DNA of 64,000 nucleotides. Origin: Gammaproteobacteria bacterium (GTDB lineage: Bacteria; Pseudomonadota; Gammaproteobacteria; Xanthomonadales; SZUA-36). Below, piece by piece: positions 15,975 through 24,374 of the stretch (its first letter is position 1; each line of letters opens with the position of its first letter). The stretch is from positions 18,269 to 82,268 of the forward strand of contig JAJRRA010000076.1 of assembly GCA_024279945.1 (NCBI GenBank), given 5' to 3'. Under the pieces are notes generated by a model. It searched no databases. It saw only the letters and a program-made list of their open reading frames with translations, and was not told the DNA's origin. The position numbers were made by a program, and so were the translations under genes.

Positions 15975-16892
15975 TTACAACGGCTCCAGCCAATTGTGCC
16001 GGTCCGGGGTCTGTCCGCTGAACAGGCCGAAAAATGCATCCTGTATCTGTCGTGTCAGGGGACCGCAGCCACCGTTGCCGATGGTCATGTGATCGACCTG
16101 GCGCACCGGTGTGACTTCGGCGGCCGTGCCGGTCATGAATATTTCATCCGCCGCATACAGTTGTTCGCGTGCAATGGATTGCTCCGTCGTTTCAATGCCC
16201 ATATCCATGGCCAGTTGAATGACGCTGCTGCGCGTGATCCCGTTCAGAATGGACGCGGAGGCCGGCGGTGTGAGCAGGCGCCCCTGCTGGACAATAAAGA
16301 TATTTTCACCGGCGCCTTCACTGAGCAGGCCGTCACGACCCAGGCCGATGCCTTCATCAAAGCCGCGGTCCCGGGCCTCAAGGCCGATCAGTTGGCTGGA
16401 CAGGTAGTTGCCGCCAGCTTTTACGCCCGGCGGCATGGTATTCGGTGCCAGCCGGTTCCAGGATGTGATGCAGGCCCTGATGCCATTCTTCAGGCCGTCC
16501 TCGCCCAGATAAGCACCCCAGGGAATAACAATGATGGAGACATCCACGACATTCATGTCCTTGGGAAGCACGCCCAGGCCGCAGTCACCGCGGGAAACCA
16601 GCGGGCGAATGTAGGCACTTGCCAGCCCGCTGGCGCGAACGGTATCCCGGCAGGCCTGGTGTAGTTCTTGTGCGGACCAGGGCACGGGCAGCCGGTAGAC
16701 ATCCGCTGAGTACTGGAGTCGCTTGAGGTGGTCGGTCAAACGGAAAACCTGCGTGCCCTCGGGCGTATCATAGGCCCTGATGCCTTCGAATACCGAGGAG
16801 CCGTAATGCAGGGCGTGGGCTTGCACATGAACCATGCAATCGGCGTGTTCGCGCAATGCGCCATTAAACCAGATTTTGTTGTTCTCACTCAT
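15975..16892 (-). CDS. ilvE: Branched-chain amino acid aminotransferase
   Basis: A 305-aa class IV PLP-dependent aminotransferase that interconverts Leu/Ile/Val and their 2-oxo acids with glutamate. Visible: HALHYGSSVFEGIRAY at about 26-41, the Schiff-base Lys K158 in GVKAGGNYLSSQ, and the class IV signature LSEGAGENIFIV. Length matches IlvE. ATG 16892 follows AGGAG at 8 nt, an ideal ribosome site. It is monocistronic and divergent from the UPF0016 gene. Confidence 0.95.
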   Translation of the reverse strand: MSENNKIWFNGALREHADCMVHVQAHALHYGSSVFEGIRAYDTPEGTQVFRLTDHLKRLQYSADVYRLPVPWSAQELHQACRDTVRASGLASAYIRPLVSRGDCGLGVLPKDMNVVDVSIIVIPWGAYLGEDGLKNGIRACITSWNRLAPNTMPPGVKAGGNYLSSQLIGLEARDRGFDEGIGLGRDGLLSEGAGENIFIVQQGRLLTPPASASILNGITRSSVIQLAMDMGIETTEQSIAREQLYAADEIFMTGTAAEVTPVRQVDHMTIGNGGCGPLTRQIQDAFFGLFSGQTPDRHNWLEPL

Positions 16893-17054
16893 GAACCGAC
16901 TCCTGTAGAAATTTTATGGCCTGAAGTGGCCATTGCCCTGACCCTGTATTATCCTCCAAACAGCACTCACAAGACCATAGCCGCAGATCAATTTCTATCC
17001 CTTGAGCGCTCTCGGTTACAATAGGTCTGGTAGCCGGATTCAGGAATTATTTTG

Positions 17055-17339
17055 ATGGAATGGAAACTGTATTTGACCGTGTTTGCCAGTATTTTTGTGG
17101 CTGAAATGGCAGACAAGACACAGTTGGTCACTTTGCTGTTCGCGGCGGACAAGGCCGTCAGTAAATGGGTGGTCTTTCTGGGTTCGGCATCCGCGCTGGT
17201 GCTGGCCAGCGCCATTGGCGTGCTCGCCGGCAGCATGTTGTCCGAGGTGATCAGTGTCAAAATGATGTCGGTGGTTGCCGGATCCGGATTTATCCTGATC
17301 GGCACCTGGACACTGTACCATGGCTTGATTCAAGCCTGA
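17055..17339 (+). CDS. UPF0016/GDT1 (TMEM165) family half-size membrane protein
   Basis: A 94-aa membrane protein with three hydrophobic helices. The E-x-A-D-K-T-Q motif (EMADKTQLV, residues 17-25) is the cation-binding signature of the family, whose members transport Ca2+/Mn2+. Only one copy of the motif is present, whereas full-length members have two; single-domain forms are expected to dimerise. Start is ATG 17055; a TTG immediately before it is in frame. It lies 20 bp upstream of a CDF metal exporter gene, suggesting a metal-homeostasis operon. Confidence 0.88.
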   Translation: MEWKLYLTVFASIFVAEMADKTQLVTLLFAADKAVSKWVVFLGSASALVLASAIGVLAGSMLSEVISVKMMSVVAGSGFILIGTWTLYHGLIQA

Positions 17340-17359
17340 GCAAGTTTCGGAAGGAAGAC

Positions 17360-18274
17360 GTGAACCGCGAAGTCAACCATCATCACCACCACGCATCGCC
17401 CGATTACAACCGGGCGTTTGCGGCAGGCGTGGTGCTGAATGTTGTGTTTGTGGTTATCGAAGCCTTTTATGGTGTGATATCCGATTCGCTGGCCCTGCTC
17501 ACCGATGCCGGACATAATCTCAGTGACGTGCTTGGCTTATTACTGGCCTGGGGTGCCGTAATACTCGCTAAAAAACGGCCATCCATCCGGCGAACCTACG
17601 GTTTTTCCCGTGCGACCATCATTGCCTCCCTGTTTAGCGGTCTTTTGTTAATGGGGGCAGTCGGTGCAATCGGCTGGGAGGCGGCAAATCGTCTGATGGA
17701 GCCGCCTGAGCCGGCAGGCAAGACCATGATGATCGTTGCTGCCATCGGTGTGCTGGTCAATACGGTCACTGCATTGTTCTTTTTGTCCGGCAAGGACCAC
17801 GACCTGAATATCAGGGGGGCATTTCTTCACATGGCGGCCGATGCTGTCGTATCGCTGGGTGTTGTCGCCTCCGGCGCCCTGATCATGTTTTACGGACTTA
17901 ACTGGATTGATCCGGTCATCAGCCTGGTCATCGCTGCGGTGATCTTCCTGTCCACCTGGGGCTTGTTGCGGGATTCCCTCAACCTGGCTGTGGACGCTGT
18001 CCCCAGAAGTGTGGATCCGGATGCAGTCCGGGATTATCTGTCCGGCTTGCCGGGTGTGGTGCACATGCACGATTTACACATTTGGCCGATGAGCACCACC
18101 GATACGGCCATGACGGCACACCTGGTAATGAACACACTGCCCGACAGTGACCATTTCCTCAACGAGGTCGCACAGCGGCTTTCCGACAGCTATTCAATCA
18201 ACCACGCCACCATTCAACTTGAGCGGCAGGATAGCGAAATCGTCTGCCATCAATCGGTACATTGTGCCGATTGA
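17360..18274 (+). CDS. Cation diffusion facilitator (ZitB/CzcD-like) metal efflux protein
   Basis: A 304-aa inner-membrane divalent-cation/H+ antiporter. The start is GTG 17360 because GGAAGGAAG lies just upstream; the longer open frame to 17165 overlaps the UPF0016 gene and is not CDF-like. A His-rich N-terminus (HHHHH) precedes six hydrophobic helices. Metal sites: TDAGHNLSD (H-x3-D) in helix 2 and HMAADAVVS (H-x3-D) in helix 5, typical of Zn2+-transporting members. The cytoplasmic C-terminal domain contains VHMHDLHIWPM. Cotranscribed with the UPF0016 gene. Confidence 0.93.
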   Translation: MNREVNHHHHHASPDYNRAFAAGVVLNVVFVVIEAFYGVISDSLALLTDAGHNLSDVLGLLLAWGAVILAKKRPSIRRTYGFSRATIIASLFSGLLLMGAVGAIGWEAANRLMEPPEPAGKTMMIVAAIGVLVNTVTALFFLSGKDHDLNIRGAFLHMAADAVVSLGVVASGALIMFYGLNWIDPVISLVIAAVIFLSTWGLLRDSLNLAVDAVPRSVDPDAVRDYLSGLPGVVHMHDLHIWPMSTTDTAMTAHLVMNTLPDSDHFLNEVAQRLSDSYSINHATIQLERQDSEIVCHQSVHCAD

Positions 18275-18296
18275 TCAGGGCTGCGGAAAAGTGGGG

Positions 18297-19451
18297 TCAG
18301 AATTCGGATTCACCACCGTGATAAACCTTGATTGGCACGCCGGAAAGCGGCTCGCCACAATTTCTGCCAACCCGGTAAGTTTCCTGGAAGTACAGGGCAT
18401 GGGTGCGTTCAGGGTTCATGAAATGGGGGTGCATGGAGCAGACCATATTTTCCGGTAGCACGAAATCAAAGCCCTCGCCAATGCGCGGCATCTCGATCAT
18501 GGTCATACCGATGGAATGGCCGCACACATGGCCGGAGCGGTAGCCACGATCAAAGATGGGTTTCATGCAGGCCGCATTAGCCTCCTCGGCGGTGTTGCCT
18601 GCTTTCATGTGTTCTTTCGCCAGTTCATGGAATTCTTCGTAGGCGCGCATCATTTCCTGCATGGTGTCGTCCAGGCCGTTGGGGGCCAGTACCCGGGAGA
18701 ACTCCACCCAGTGGCCACCTTCCCCGGAGATTTCCAACCCATACATCAGACCGTCGCTCGCGCGCACCGGGCGCTGACTGGGGAACACCATTTGTGGCTG
18801 CAGTGAGCCATCGGGGCCGGTAAGGATCATATTCATCGTGTTGCGGGCGCAGCCCAGCGAAGAAAATGTGTGCTCGGCCACCGCCATGAGTTCGGCCTCT
18901 GTTTTGCCATCCTGGTACGCATTGATGACAGCCAGAACTCCCGCTTTGTTGATTTCCATAGAATGGCGTACTGAGGCCATCTCCTCATCGCTTTTTTGTG
19001 CGCGGGCATAGTCGAAATGGAGTTCGAAATCGATCAATTCAAAGTCCTGTTTGGCCAGCGCAGTGTAGTCGCGCACGTTGATGATGTATTCCAGGCCGTA
19101 GATGCCCACTCGTTTGGCATTTTTCGATTGCAGGAAATCAGCTATCCATTCACCGCAGTGCGAGGGAAATTCCCGCTGCTCTATGAAGGTAGCGCTGTGG
19201 TCTCCTACCCAGGTAGCTTCGCGCGGGAATACACATACCGGATCACCCTCCAGGGGAACAACAACGTAAGCGTAGCGGTGCAGAATGTGGAAGCCGCACA
19301 GGTAACGTACTGCACCCTCAAAACCACTGTATTCGCTGCCGCTGACGATCAAGTAGTCGAGACCGTGGGCTTCCATGGCGCGGCGTGTGTTGGCATAGCG
19401 GCGCTCGATTTCTCCAGTGCTGGGCTTGAAACGGTTGATGTACTCGGTCAT
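18297..19451 (-). CDS. M24 (pita-bread fold) family protein with non-canonical metal ligands
   Basis: A 384-aa creatinase/prolidase-like protein: N-terminal creatinase domain (to about 155) then the pita-bread domain. Start ATG 19451 overlaps the stop of the upstream reductase gene (ATGA). The five classical metal ligands D-D-H-E-E appear here as E240, E250, H312, H341 and E357, so three of them are substituted, including the GYxSD-type Asp. Ordinary aminopeptidase activity is therefore doubtful; M24 relatives with other chemistries include creatinase and the DMSP lyase DddP. The substrate is unknown. It is the last gene of a minus-strand unit with two ketopantoate-reductase-like genes. Confidence 0.8.
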   Translation of the reverse strand: MTEYINRFKPSTGEIERRYANTRRAMEAHGLDYLIVSGSEYSGFEGAVRYLCGFHILHRYAYVVVPLEGDPVCVFPREATWVGDHSATFIEQREFPSHCGEWIADFLQSKNAKRVGIYGLEYIINVRDYTALAKQDFELIDFELHFDYARAQKSDEEMASVRHSMEINKAGVLAVINAYQDGKTEAELMAVAEHTFSSLGCARNTMNMILTGPDGSLQPQMVFPSQRPVRASDGLMYGLEISGEGGHWVEFSRVLAPNGLDDTMQEMMRAYEEFHELAKEHMKAGNTAEEANAACMKPIFDRGYRSGHVCGHSIGMTMIEMPRIGEGFDFVLPENMVCSMHPHFMNPERTHALYFQETYRVGRNCGEPLSGVPIKVYHGGESEF

Positions 19452-20386
19452 GGCTTGAGCTTCCTCCATTCGTCTTCGCGCCAGGAATATTCCAGACCAG
19501 TGATGATGTCCGCCATGGCCTCGTTGAGCGGAGTGGGCACGCCAATTTCTTTACCGATACGTGCGATGCCGCCGTTGAGCGCATCAACCTCAGTCGGTCG
19601 TTTATTGAGTACATCGCTGAGCATGCTCGGTGGGTGTTGATAGGCCTTTTCCCGGCCGTAGTCGATCAACGCATCGGGGTCGCTGTCCAGGGTGATGTTG
19701 AGGGCTGCGGCAACGGCTTTGCCTTCATCGACCAGGGCGCGCATGACCCGGCGCAGACCCGGTTGGTCGCAGGCCACGCCGTGGGGCAGGCGGGCAAGTG
19801 CGCCCATGGAATTGGAGGCGGAGTTGAAGATCAGCTTGGTCCAGAGCGCACCGCGTGCATCTTCCATGGCGACGATATCGGCCCCGCCACGGATCAGCAT
19901 ATCAGCCAATTGCCGGACTTCTTCCATGGTGGCCGGTTTGGGCGCGAAGGGGCTGATCCAGGTCTTGCCGCCGGTGTCGTGATTGACCACGCCGGGTGCG
20001 GTAGCGTGTCCGGCAGGGAAGGTCGTGCCCAGGATTACCCGGGGCACGTATTCCGCGATGATTTCCTCGTTGCCAATACCGTTTTGCACAGAACATACCG
20101 CACCATCCCGAAAGATGGCGGCAGTCGCTTCCATTGCCGCCCGGGTGTGCAAAGTCTTGGCGGCGATGATGCCGAATTCACATTCCGGGATATCCTCTGG
20201 CCGGGTTCTGGCCTTGACGGGCACGACAATATCGCTGAGCCCGGTCAGGCGCAGGCCCTTTTCGTTGATGGCACTGACATGGGTTTCGTCGGGGTCGTAG
20301 GCCCACACTTCGACATCATCGAGACGGCCCAGGTGAGCGGCGAACAGGCTGCCGATGGCACCGCAACCAATGATACAAACTTTCAT
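19448..20386 (-). CDS. Ketopantoate reductase-family (ApbA/PanE-like) dehydrogenase 1
   Basis: A 312-aa NADP-dependent 2-oxoacid reductase-type protein. The Rossmann motif GCGAIGSLFAAHLG is at residues 8-21; VQNGIGNEE and the catalytic-type KLIFNSASNS (Lys/Asn) identify the ApbA family. Its operon position beside a second paralogue and an M24 protein in a catabolic island argues against housekeeping pantothenate synthesis and for oxidation or reduction of a hydroxy/oxo-acid intermediate (inference). ATG 20386; 11-bp gap to the upstream paralogue. Confidence 0.85.
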   Translation of the reverse strand: MKVCIIGCGAIGSLFAAHLGRLDDVEVWAYDPDETHVSAINEKGLRLTGLSDIVVPVKARTRPEDIPECEFGIIAAKTLHTRAAMEATAAIFRDGAVCSVQNGIGNEEIIAEYVPRVILGTTFPAGHATAPGVVNHDTGGKTWISPFAPKPATMEEVRQLADMLIRGGADIVAMEDARGALWTKLIFNSASNSMGALARLPHGVACDQPGLRRVMRALVDEGKAVAAALNITLDSDPDALIDYGREKAYQHPPSMLSDVLNKRPTEVDALNGGIARIGKEIGVPTPLNEAMADIITGLEYSWREDEWRKLKP

Positions 20387-20397
20387 ATTAGTCTTCC

Positions 20398-21369
20398 TTA
20401 ATTCTTATAGGGATTGTTAAATACCCAACTGGATTCTTTGCCTTTCACCAAGCGGTACAGGGTTTCGTTAATGGGCGCGGCAATTCCGGCTTTTTCCGCC
20501 TCGCGGACGATGGCGCCGGTGATCCAGTCGATTTCCGTCAGGCGTTTGGCGCGCACGTCCTCAAGCATGGAGGGTGCATGGGCATAGTCCTCATCACCAG
20601 ACTGGCCATGACTGGTGGCCTCGACATTCATCTCCCAGGGATCCTCGAACAGTTCAACCCCGCAGGCGGCAGCCACGCGCTTGCCTTCGTCCATGGCAGC
20701 GTACACCAGGTGGCCAAGGTCTCCAAAGCCTTCGCGTTGGGCGAATGCCTTGACGTGGGGCAGGTCGGTGAGTGCCGCGACACTGTTGACCACCGCATTG
20801 AAGATCAGTTTCGACCACTGGGCAGGCAGCAGATCTTTAAAGGCTTTTGCCTTGAGTCCGGACGCCTTGAGTAGTTTTTCAATTTGCTGAACCAGCTCAT
20901 AATCGGCTTTGCCTCCAGCCCAGGGCCCCATCCAGGTAGCGGTGTCCAGCTCGTATTCCACATGGGTGTCGGCGTGCCGGATGCCACTCATGAAGGTAAC
21001 GGATGAGATGATAGGCCAGTCGCCGTAGCGGGCGACTACTTCCTCACAGCCCAGGCCGTTCTGTACGGTCATTATCGCCGCGCCAGGGAAATGTCCGGCC
21101 AGCCGCCGGGCGCTGGCCTCAACGGCATTAGCCTTGGTGGCGATAATGACCAGATCAATGTCTCCCAGATCCTCTGGATCGGTGGAAGCAATGATGTCGG
21201 AGTGCAAATCACTCTTACCGCTGACTTGCAGCCCCCTGATGTTCAGGTCGTGGGCATGGTTTATCCGCCGGGTCAGGACAGTGGATTCAATGACGGTGCC
21301 GAGGTGGCCTGCAAAAAGACTGCCTATGGTGCCGGCTCCGACAACGCAGCTACGATTGATTTTTGCCAT
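20398..21369 (-). CDS. Ketopantoate reductase-family (ApbA/PanE-like) dehydrogenase 2
   Basis: A 323-aa paralogue of the neighbouring reductase. Rossmann motif GAGTIGSLFAGHLG (residues 11-24), VQNGLGCEE, and WSKLIFNAVVNS near 190. It shares the family architecture and the LxEIDxLNGxI-like region (here RLTEIDWITGAIV), but the substrate-facing loops differ from paralogue 1, suggesting related but not identical substrates. First gene of the three-gene minus-strand unit below the AraC regulator. Confidence 0.85.
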   Translation of the reverse strand: MAKINRSCVVGAGTIGSLFAGHLGTVIESTVLTRRINHAHDLNIRGLQVSGKSDLHSDIIASTDPEDLGDIDLVIIATKANAVEASARRLAGHFPGAAIMTVQNGLGCEEVVARYGDWPIISSVTFMSGIRHADTHVEYELDTATWMGPWAGGKADYELVQQIEKLLKASGLKAKAFKDLLPAQWSKLIFNAVVNSVAALTDLPHVKAFAQREGFGDLGHLVYAAMDEGKRVAAACGVELFEDPWEMNVEATSHGQSGDEDYAHAPSMLEDVRAKRLTEIDWITGAIVREAEKAGIAAPINETLYRLVKGKESSWVFNNPYKN

Positions 21370-21519
21370 TTGGAATTCGGTGCTCGTGTTGGTTTGTAAG
21401 CCTTGCCGGCTATTGTTTCAGAACAGACCGTTCGGCTGAGCGAAAGCCCCGTTTCTGACCAACAATACACTAAGGGAGAAGCCGGGGAAGTGCTTGCTTG
21501 GCAACGCCGCTACACTTGA

Positions 21520-21543
21520 CCGGCGGCGCATAAACGTCGCCGG
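21520..21543 (-). terminator. Hairpin downstream of the AraC regulator gene
   Basis: A 9-bp stem (CCGGCGGCG with CGTCGCCGG, one G-U pair) and a 6-nt loop. No U-tract follows, so it may be only an intrinsic pause or a stabilising 3' structure. Confidence 0.35.
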
Positions 21544-21579
21544 GGGTTGAAAACCGGTCCGTACCGGCACGAAGGCGCT

Positions 21580-22542
21580 TTATGAGTTGCCCTGTTCCTG
21601 CTGCTCGCGCATCTTGTTACGCAAGGCGCTGGGTGAGATACCGAATTTACTCCTGAAAGCACGGCTGAAGTGGGCGGAGTCGTTGAATCCCTTGCCGTAG
21701 GCGATATCGCTGATGGTCTTGTTGCTCATGGCCGGATCAATGAGATCCTCCCGCGCAGACTTCAGTCTTCGATCCCAGATCCATTTGCACACCGTCATGT
21801 CAGACTGACGGAATAGATTGTGCAGGTGGCGTATCGAGACCGCGTTGGCCGAGGCCACTTTCGCAGGAGTAAGCTCGTGATCTGAATAATTTTCTTCCAG
21901 GTAGGAAAGAATCTTGCACATGCGGGCGGCCTGGGCGCTCCCCCGGTGTTCGCCGTTGAGACCGTTTTGTGACCGGCACAGGAAGCTGATCAATTCCAGC
22001 AGGCTTTCGGCTACCGTGTATTGCTCCGTCAAACTGAGTTTGTCTGCTTCCTCACTCAGCGAGGCAAGCAGGTTGATCACGATCCGGGGCAGTCCGCCGC
22101 CGGTGTAGATCCGGGCGCCGAATTCGCAGATCTGGCGTCCGAGGACACGTTCGTGGAAAACCTGGTGGGGCACGCGCAGTATCAGCCGGCTTCCCTTCTG
22201 CGTGTAGTCTATGGAGTAAGGCGTGCCACCCGCGACAACCGCCAGAGCGCCGGGTTCCAGGGTGAACTCCGCTTCACCCTGAACAATTTCGGCAGATCCC
22301 TTTAAATGGGTGTGGACGAAGAAATCAAATACCGAATCGTCCGCGATGTGTTCATCGAATCGGCGCACGGTGAACGGATCACTCTCAATTCGGTAGAGTT
22401 CAGGCTTTGCCAGCGGAATCCGTTGAAGGGAGTGGTGCCTGAATTTTCCATGCGGGAGCGGGGATATCCTGTAAATACCCCTGGAAACTGATTTTAGAAA
22501 TTTCCGGTCATCAAAGTTTGTTGATGTGTGCGACATATTCAA
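21580..22542 (-). CDS. AraC-family transcriptional regulator 1
   Basis: A 320-aa regulator: N-terminal AraC-binding-like sensor (about 30-190) and C-terminal double helix-turn-helix at about 210-310, with the second helix signature ISDIAYGKGFNDSAHFSRAFRSKFGISPSALR. The ATG at 22542 (or a second ATG at 22536) faces the molybdenum hydroxylase operon starting at 22994, so it is a good candidate activator of that operon and of the reductase unit below it. It shares its architecture with the AraC regulator at 57.4-58.4 kb. Confidence 0.92.
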   Translation of the reverse strand: MNMSHTSTNFDDRKFLKSVSRGIYRISPLPHGKFRHHSLQRIPLAKPELYRIESDPFTVRRFDEHIADDSVFDFFVHTHLKGSAEIVQGEAEFTLEPGALAVVAGGTPYSIDYTQKGSRLILRVPHQVFHERVLGRQICEFGARIYTGGGLPRIVINLLASLSEEADKLSLTEQYTVAESLLELISFLCRSQNGLNGEHRGSAQAARMCKILSYLEENYSDHELTPAKVASANAVSIRHLHNLFRQSDMTVCKWIWDRRLKSAREDLIDPAMSNKTISDIAYGKGFNDSAHFSRAFRSKFGISPSALRNKMREQQEQGNS

Positions 22543-22548
22543 CCATAG

Positions 22549-22644
22549 ACTCCGGTCAATAATTCATCCACGAATGCAGCGCCTCATCATAACACAGGGT
22601 GGCACCCCGCCAGAGTCCACGTGATTCCATTTTCCGACCGGAGT
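22549..22644. promoter_or_regulatory. Paired 9-bp inverted repeat between AraC gene and hydroxylase operon
   Basis: ACTCCGGTC (22549-22557) and GACCGGAGT (22636-22644) are perfect reverse complements about 78 bp apart in the 450-bp divergent intergenic region. A looping-type regulator site is possible. Elsewhere in 22543-22993 I see a TCCTTAAGGA palindrome near 22877 and a good ribosome site (GAGGAG) before 22994, but no clear promoter. Confidence 0.35.
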
Positions 22645-22993
22645 ATTGGTTGATACGGCACGTTCATGTGCAGGTCATATCCTTCGTTCACAATTGGTTT
22701 TTATAGTTGTTTCCATGCACGCACATACAAGACTTTCTGCTCTGACCGGCAAGATGTTTGCGGGGTTCAGCAGTAGTTTAATCTAATATGCCCACTGTTG
22801 AGTTTTTGGCAAGCGTCATTGTGGGTAGCGTTATCTATTGAGCCTGCCGCAATGGGGTGGGAGCTTGTAGCGTCCTCCTTAAGGAACTTGATATGATACG
22901 CAATAATTTCCGGGGCATAAGTTCCGGTGACGTCAGTGTGTCGATTGCTTGGACACCTTGATGCTTTTCTCGATTCGAGTATGAGGAGTACCT

Positions 22994-23890
22994 ATGTATC
23001 CTGCGCCTTTTTGTTACCATCGTCCTGGATCGCTTAAAGAAGCGGTCGGTCTGCTATCTGAGTTGGGCGAAGCGGCCAAGCCCCTTGCCGGCGGGCAGTC
23101 GCTGATTCCAATACTTAAGCTGCGCATGGATGAACCCTCGGACCTGGTGGATATTTCCCGCTTGCCCGGCCTGCATTTTATGCAGAATGATGATGGAAAC
23201 GTGCGTATTGGCGCGCTTTCAACACATGCTTTGATCGGCCGGTCCGATTTGGTCGGCGCCGTTCCCATTCTGGGCGATTGTGCCAACGGGATTGCTGATC
23301 CCCAGGTGCGCGCACGCGGTACCATCGGCGGTTCAGTCAGTTCTGCAGACCCGAGTTGTGACTGGCCAACTTTACTGCACACGCTGGATGCGGTAATTGT
23401 TTGTCATGGTAAGGCCGGTGTTCGCACCGTGCCCATCAGGGAATTTATCCGCGACTCCTATACTACTGTTCTGGACGACGCAGAACTGGTGACCGAGATC
23501 CGTTTCAAAGTGCCCCCCGCCAACAGCGGTGGAGCCTACATCGGCTTTAAAAAATCAGCACCTGCTTATCCTACCGCTGCCGTTGGTATCCAGCTTACCC
23601 TGGCGGATGGTGATGTTTGCCAGCAGGTACGACTGGCGCTCGGCGCGGCCGGCCCCAGGCCGGTGACTTCAGACGAGGCTGAAAACCTGCTTCGCGGTAA
23701 GGTTCTGACTTCGGAACTGCTTAAGCAGGCTGCGGAAGCGATTGTAGAAGCGTCGGATCCGCCAGCGGACGCACGCGGATCATCGGACTTCAAGCGCGCC
23801 GTTCTTCGTTCCCTGTTCATGCAGGCAGCGGATCGGGCCATTGAGCGGGCGGCGGGCACACAGATCATGGGGAATCACGAATATGTCTGA
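22994..23890 (+). CDS. Molybdenum hydroxylase (CoxM/xanthine dehydrogenase type) FAD subunit
   Basis: A 298-aa medium subunit. FAD-binding motifs AGGQSLIP (near residue 32) and [11 protein letters not shown] (near 112) are visible, with the CO-dehydrogenase flavoprotein C-terminal domain from about 185. It passes electrons from the molybdenum/2Fe-2S subunits to quinone or another acceptor. ATG 22994 follows GAGGAG. It overlaps the [2Fe-2S] subunit gene by 8 bp and is the first gene of an M-S-L type operon. Confidence 0.93.
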   Translation: MYPAPFCYHRPGSLKEAVGLLSELGEAAKPLAGGQSLIPILKLRMDEPSDLVDISRLPGLHFMQNDDGNVRIGALSTHALIGRSDLVGAVPILGDCANGIADPQVRARGTIGGSVSSADPSCDWPTLLHTLDAVIVCHGKAGVRTVPIREFIRDSYTTVLDDAELVTEIRFKVPPANSGGAYIGFKKSAPAYPTAAVGIQLTLADGDVCQQVRLALGAAGPRPVTSDEAENLLRGKVLTSELLKQAAEAIVEASDPPADARGSSDFKRAVLRSLFMQAADRAIERAAGTQIMGNHEYV

Positions 23891-24371
23891 GCAAATACAA
23901 CGGATTCCAGTGGAAATCACTGTTAACGGAACGTGTTACAAGCGTGAGGTTGAACCGCGCATGTTGTTGGTGGAGTTCATTCGCGAGGAGATCAACCTGA
24001 CCGGCACCCACATCGGTTGTGACACCAGCTATTGCGGCGCCTGCACTGTGATCCTGGATGGAAATGCAGTGAAGTCCTGCACCCTGTTCGCGGTACAGGC
24101 TGACGGTGGTGAAATCCTTACCGTAGAGGGGCTGGAAAAAGAGGGTGAATTGCATCCTCTGCAACAGGCTTTTTCCACTGAGCACGGCCTGCAATGCGGC
24201 TACTGCACGCCCGGCATGTTGATGTCCTCGCTGGTGCTGCTGGCGGAAAAACCTGAGCCCGAGGACAAGGATATCCGTAAGTGTCTCAGCGGTAATCTTT
24301 GCCGCTGCACCGGGTATCAGAACATCATCAATGCGGTTCAGACCGCTGCGAAAGATCTGCGGGAGGCTTGA
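23883..24371 (+). CDS. Molybdenum hydroxylase [2Fe-2S] subunit
   Basis: A 162-aa small subunit starting at ATG 23883 (an in-frame upstream ATG lies inside the FAD gene). The plant-type [2Fe-2S] cluster motif [12 protein letters not shown] and the second, helical cluster (CGYCTPGM ... CRCTGY) are complete. Middle gene of the three-subunit operon; the stop is 3 bp before the large subunit start. Confidence 0.95.
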   Translation: MSEQIQRIPVEITVNGTCYKREVEPRMLLVEFIREEINLTGTHIGCDTSYCGACTVILDGNAVKSCTLFAVQADGGEILTVEGLEKEGELHPLQQAFSTEHGLQCGYCTPGMLMSSLVLLAEKPEPEDKDIRKCLSGNLCRCTGYQNIINAVQTAAKDLREA

Positions 24372-24374
24372 CAG

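Noticed and set aside
15837..16664. 275-aa plus-strand ORF over ilvE
   Set aside because: It is the antisense shadow of the clearly coding ilvE gene.
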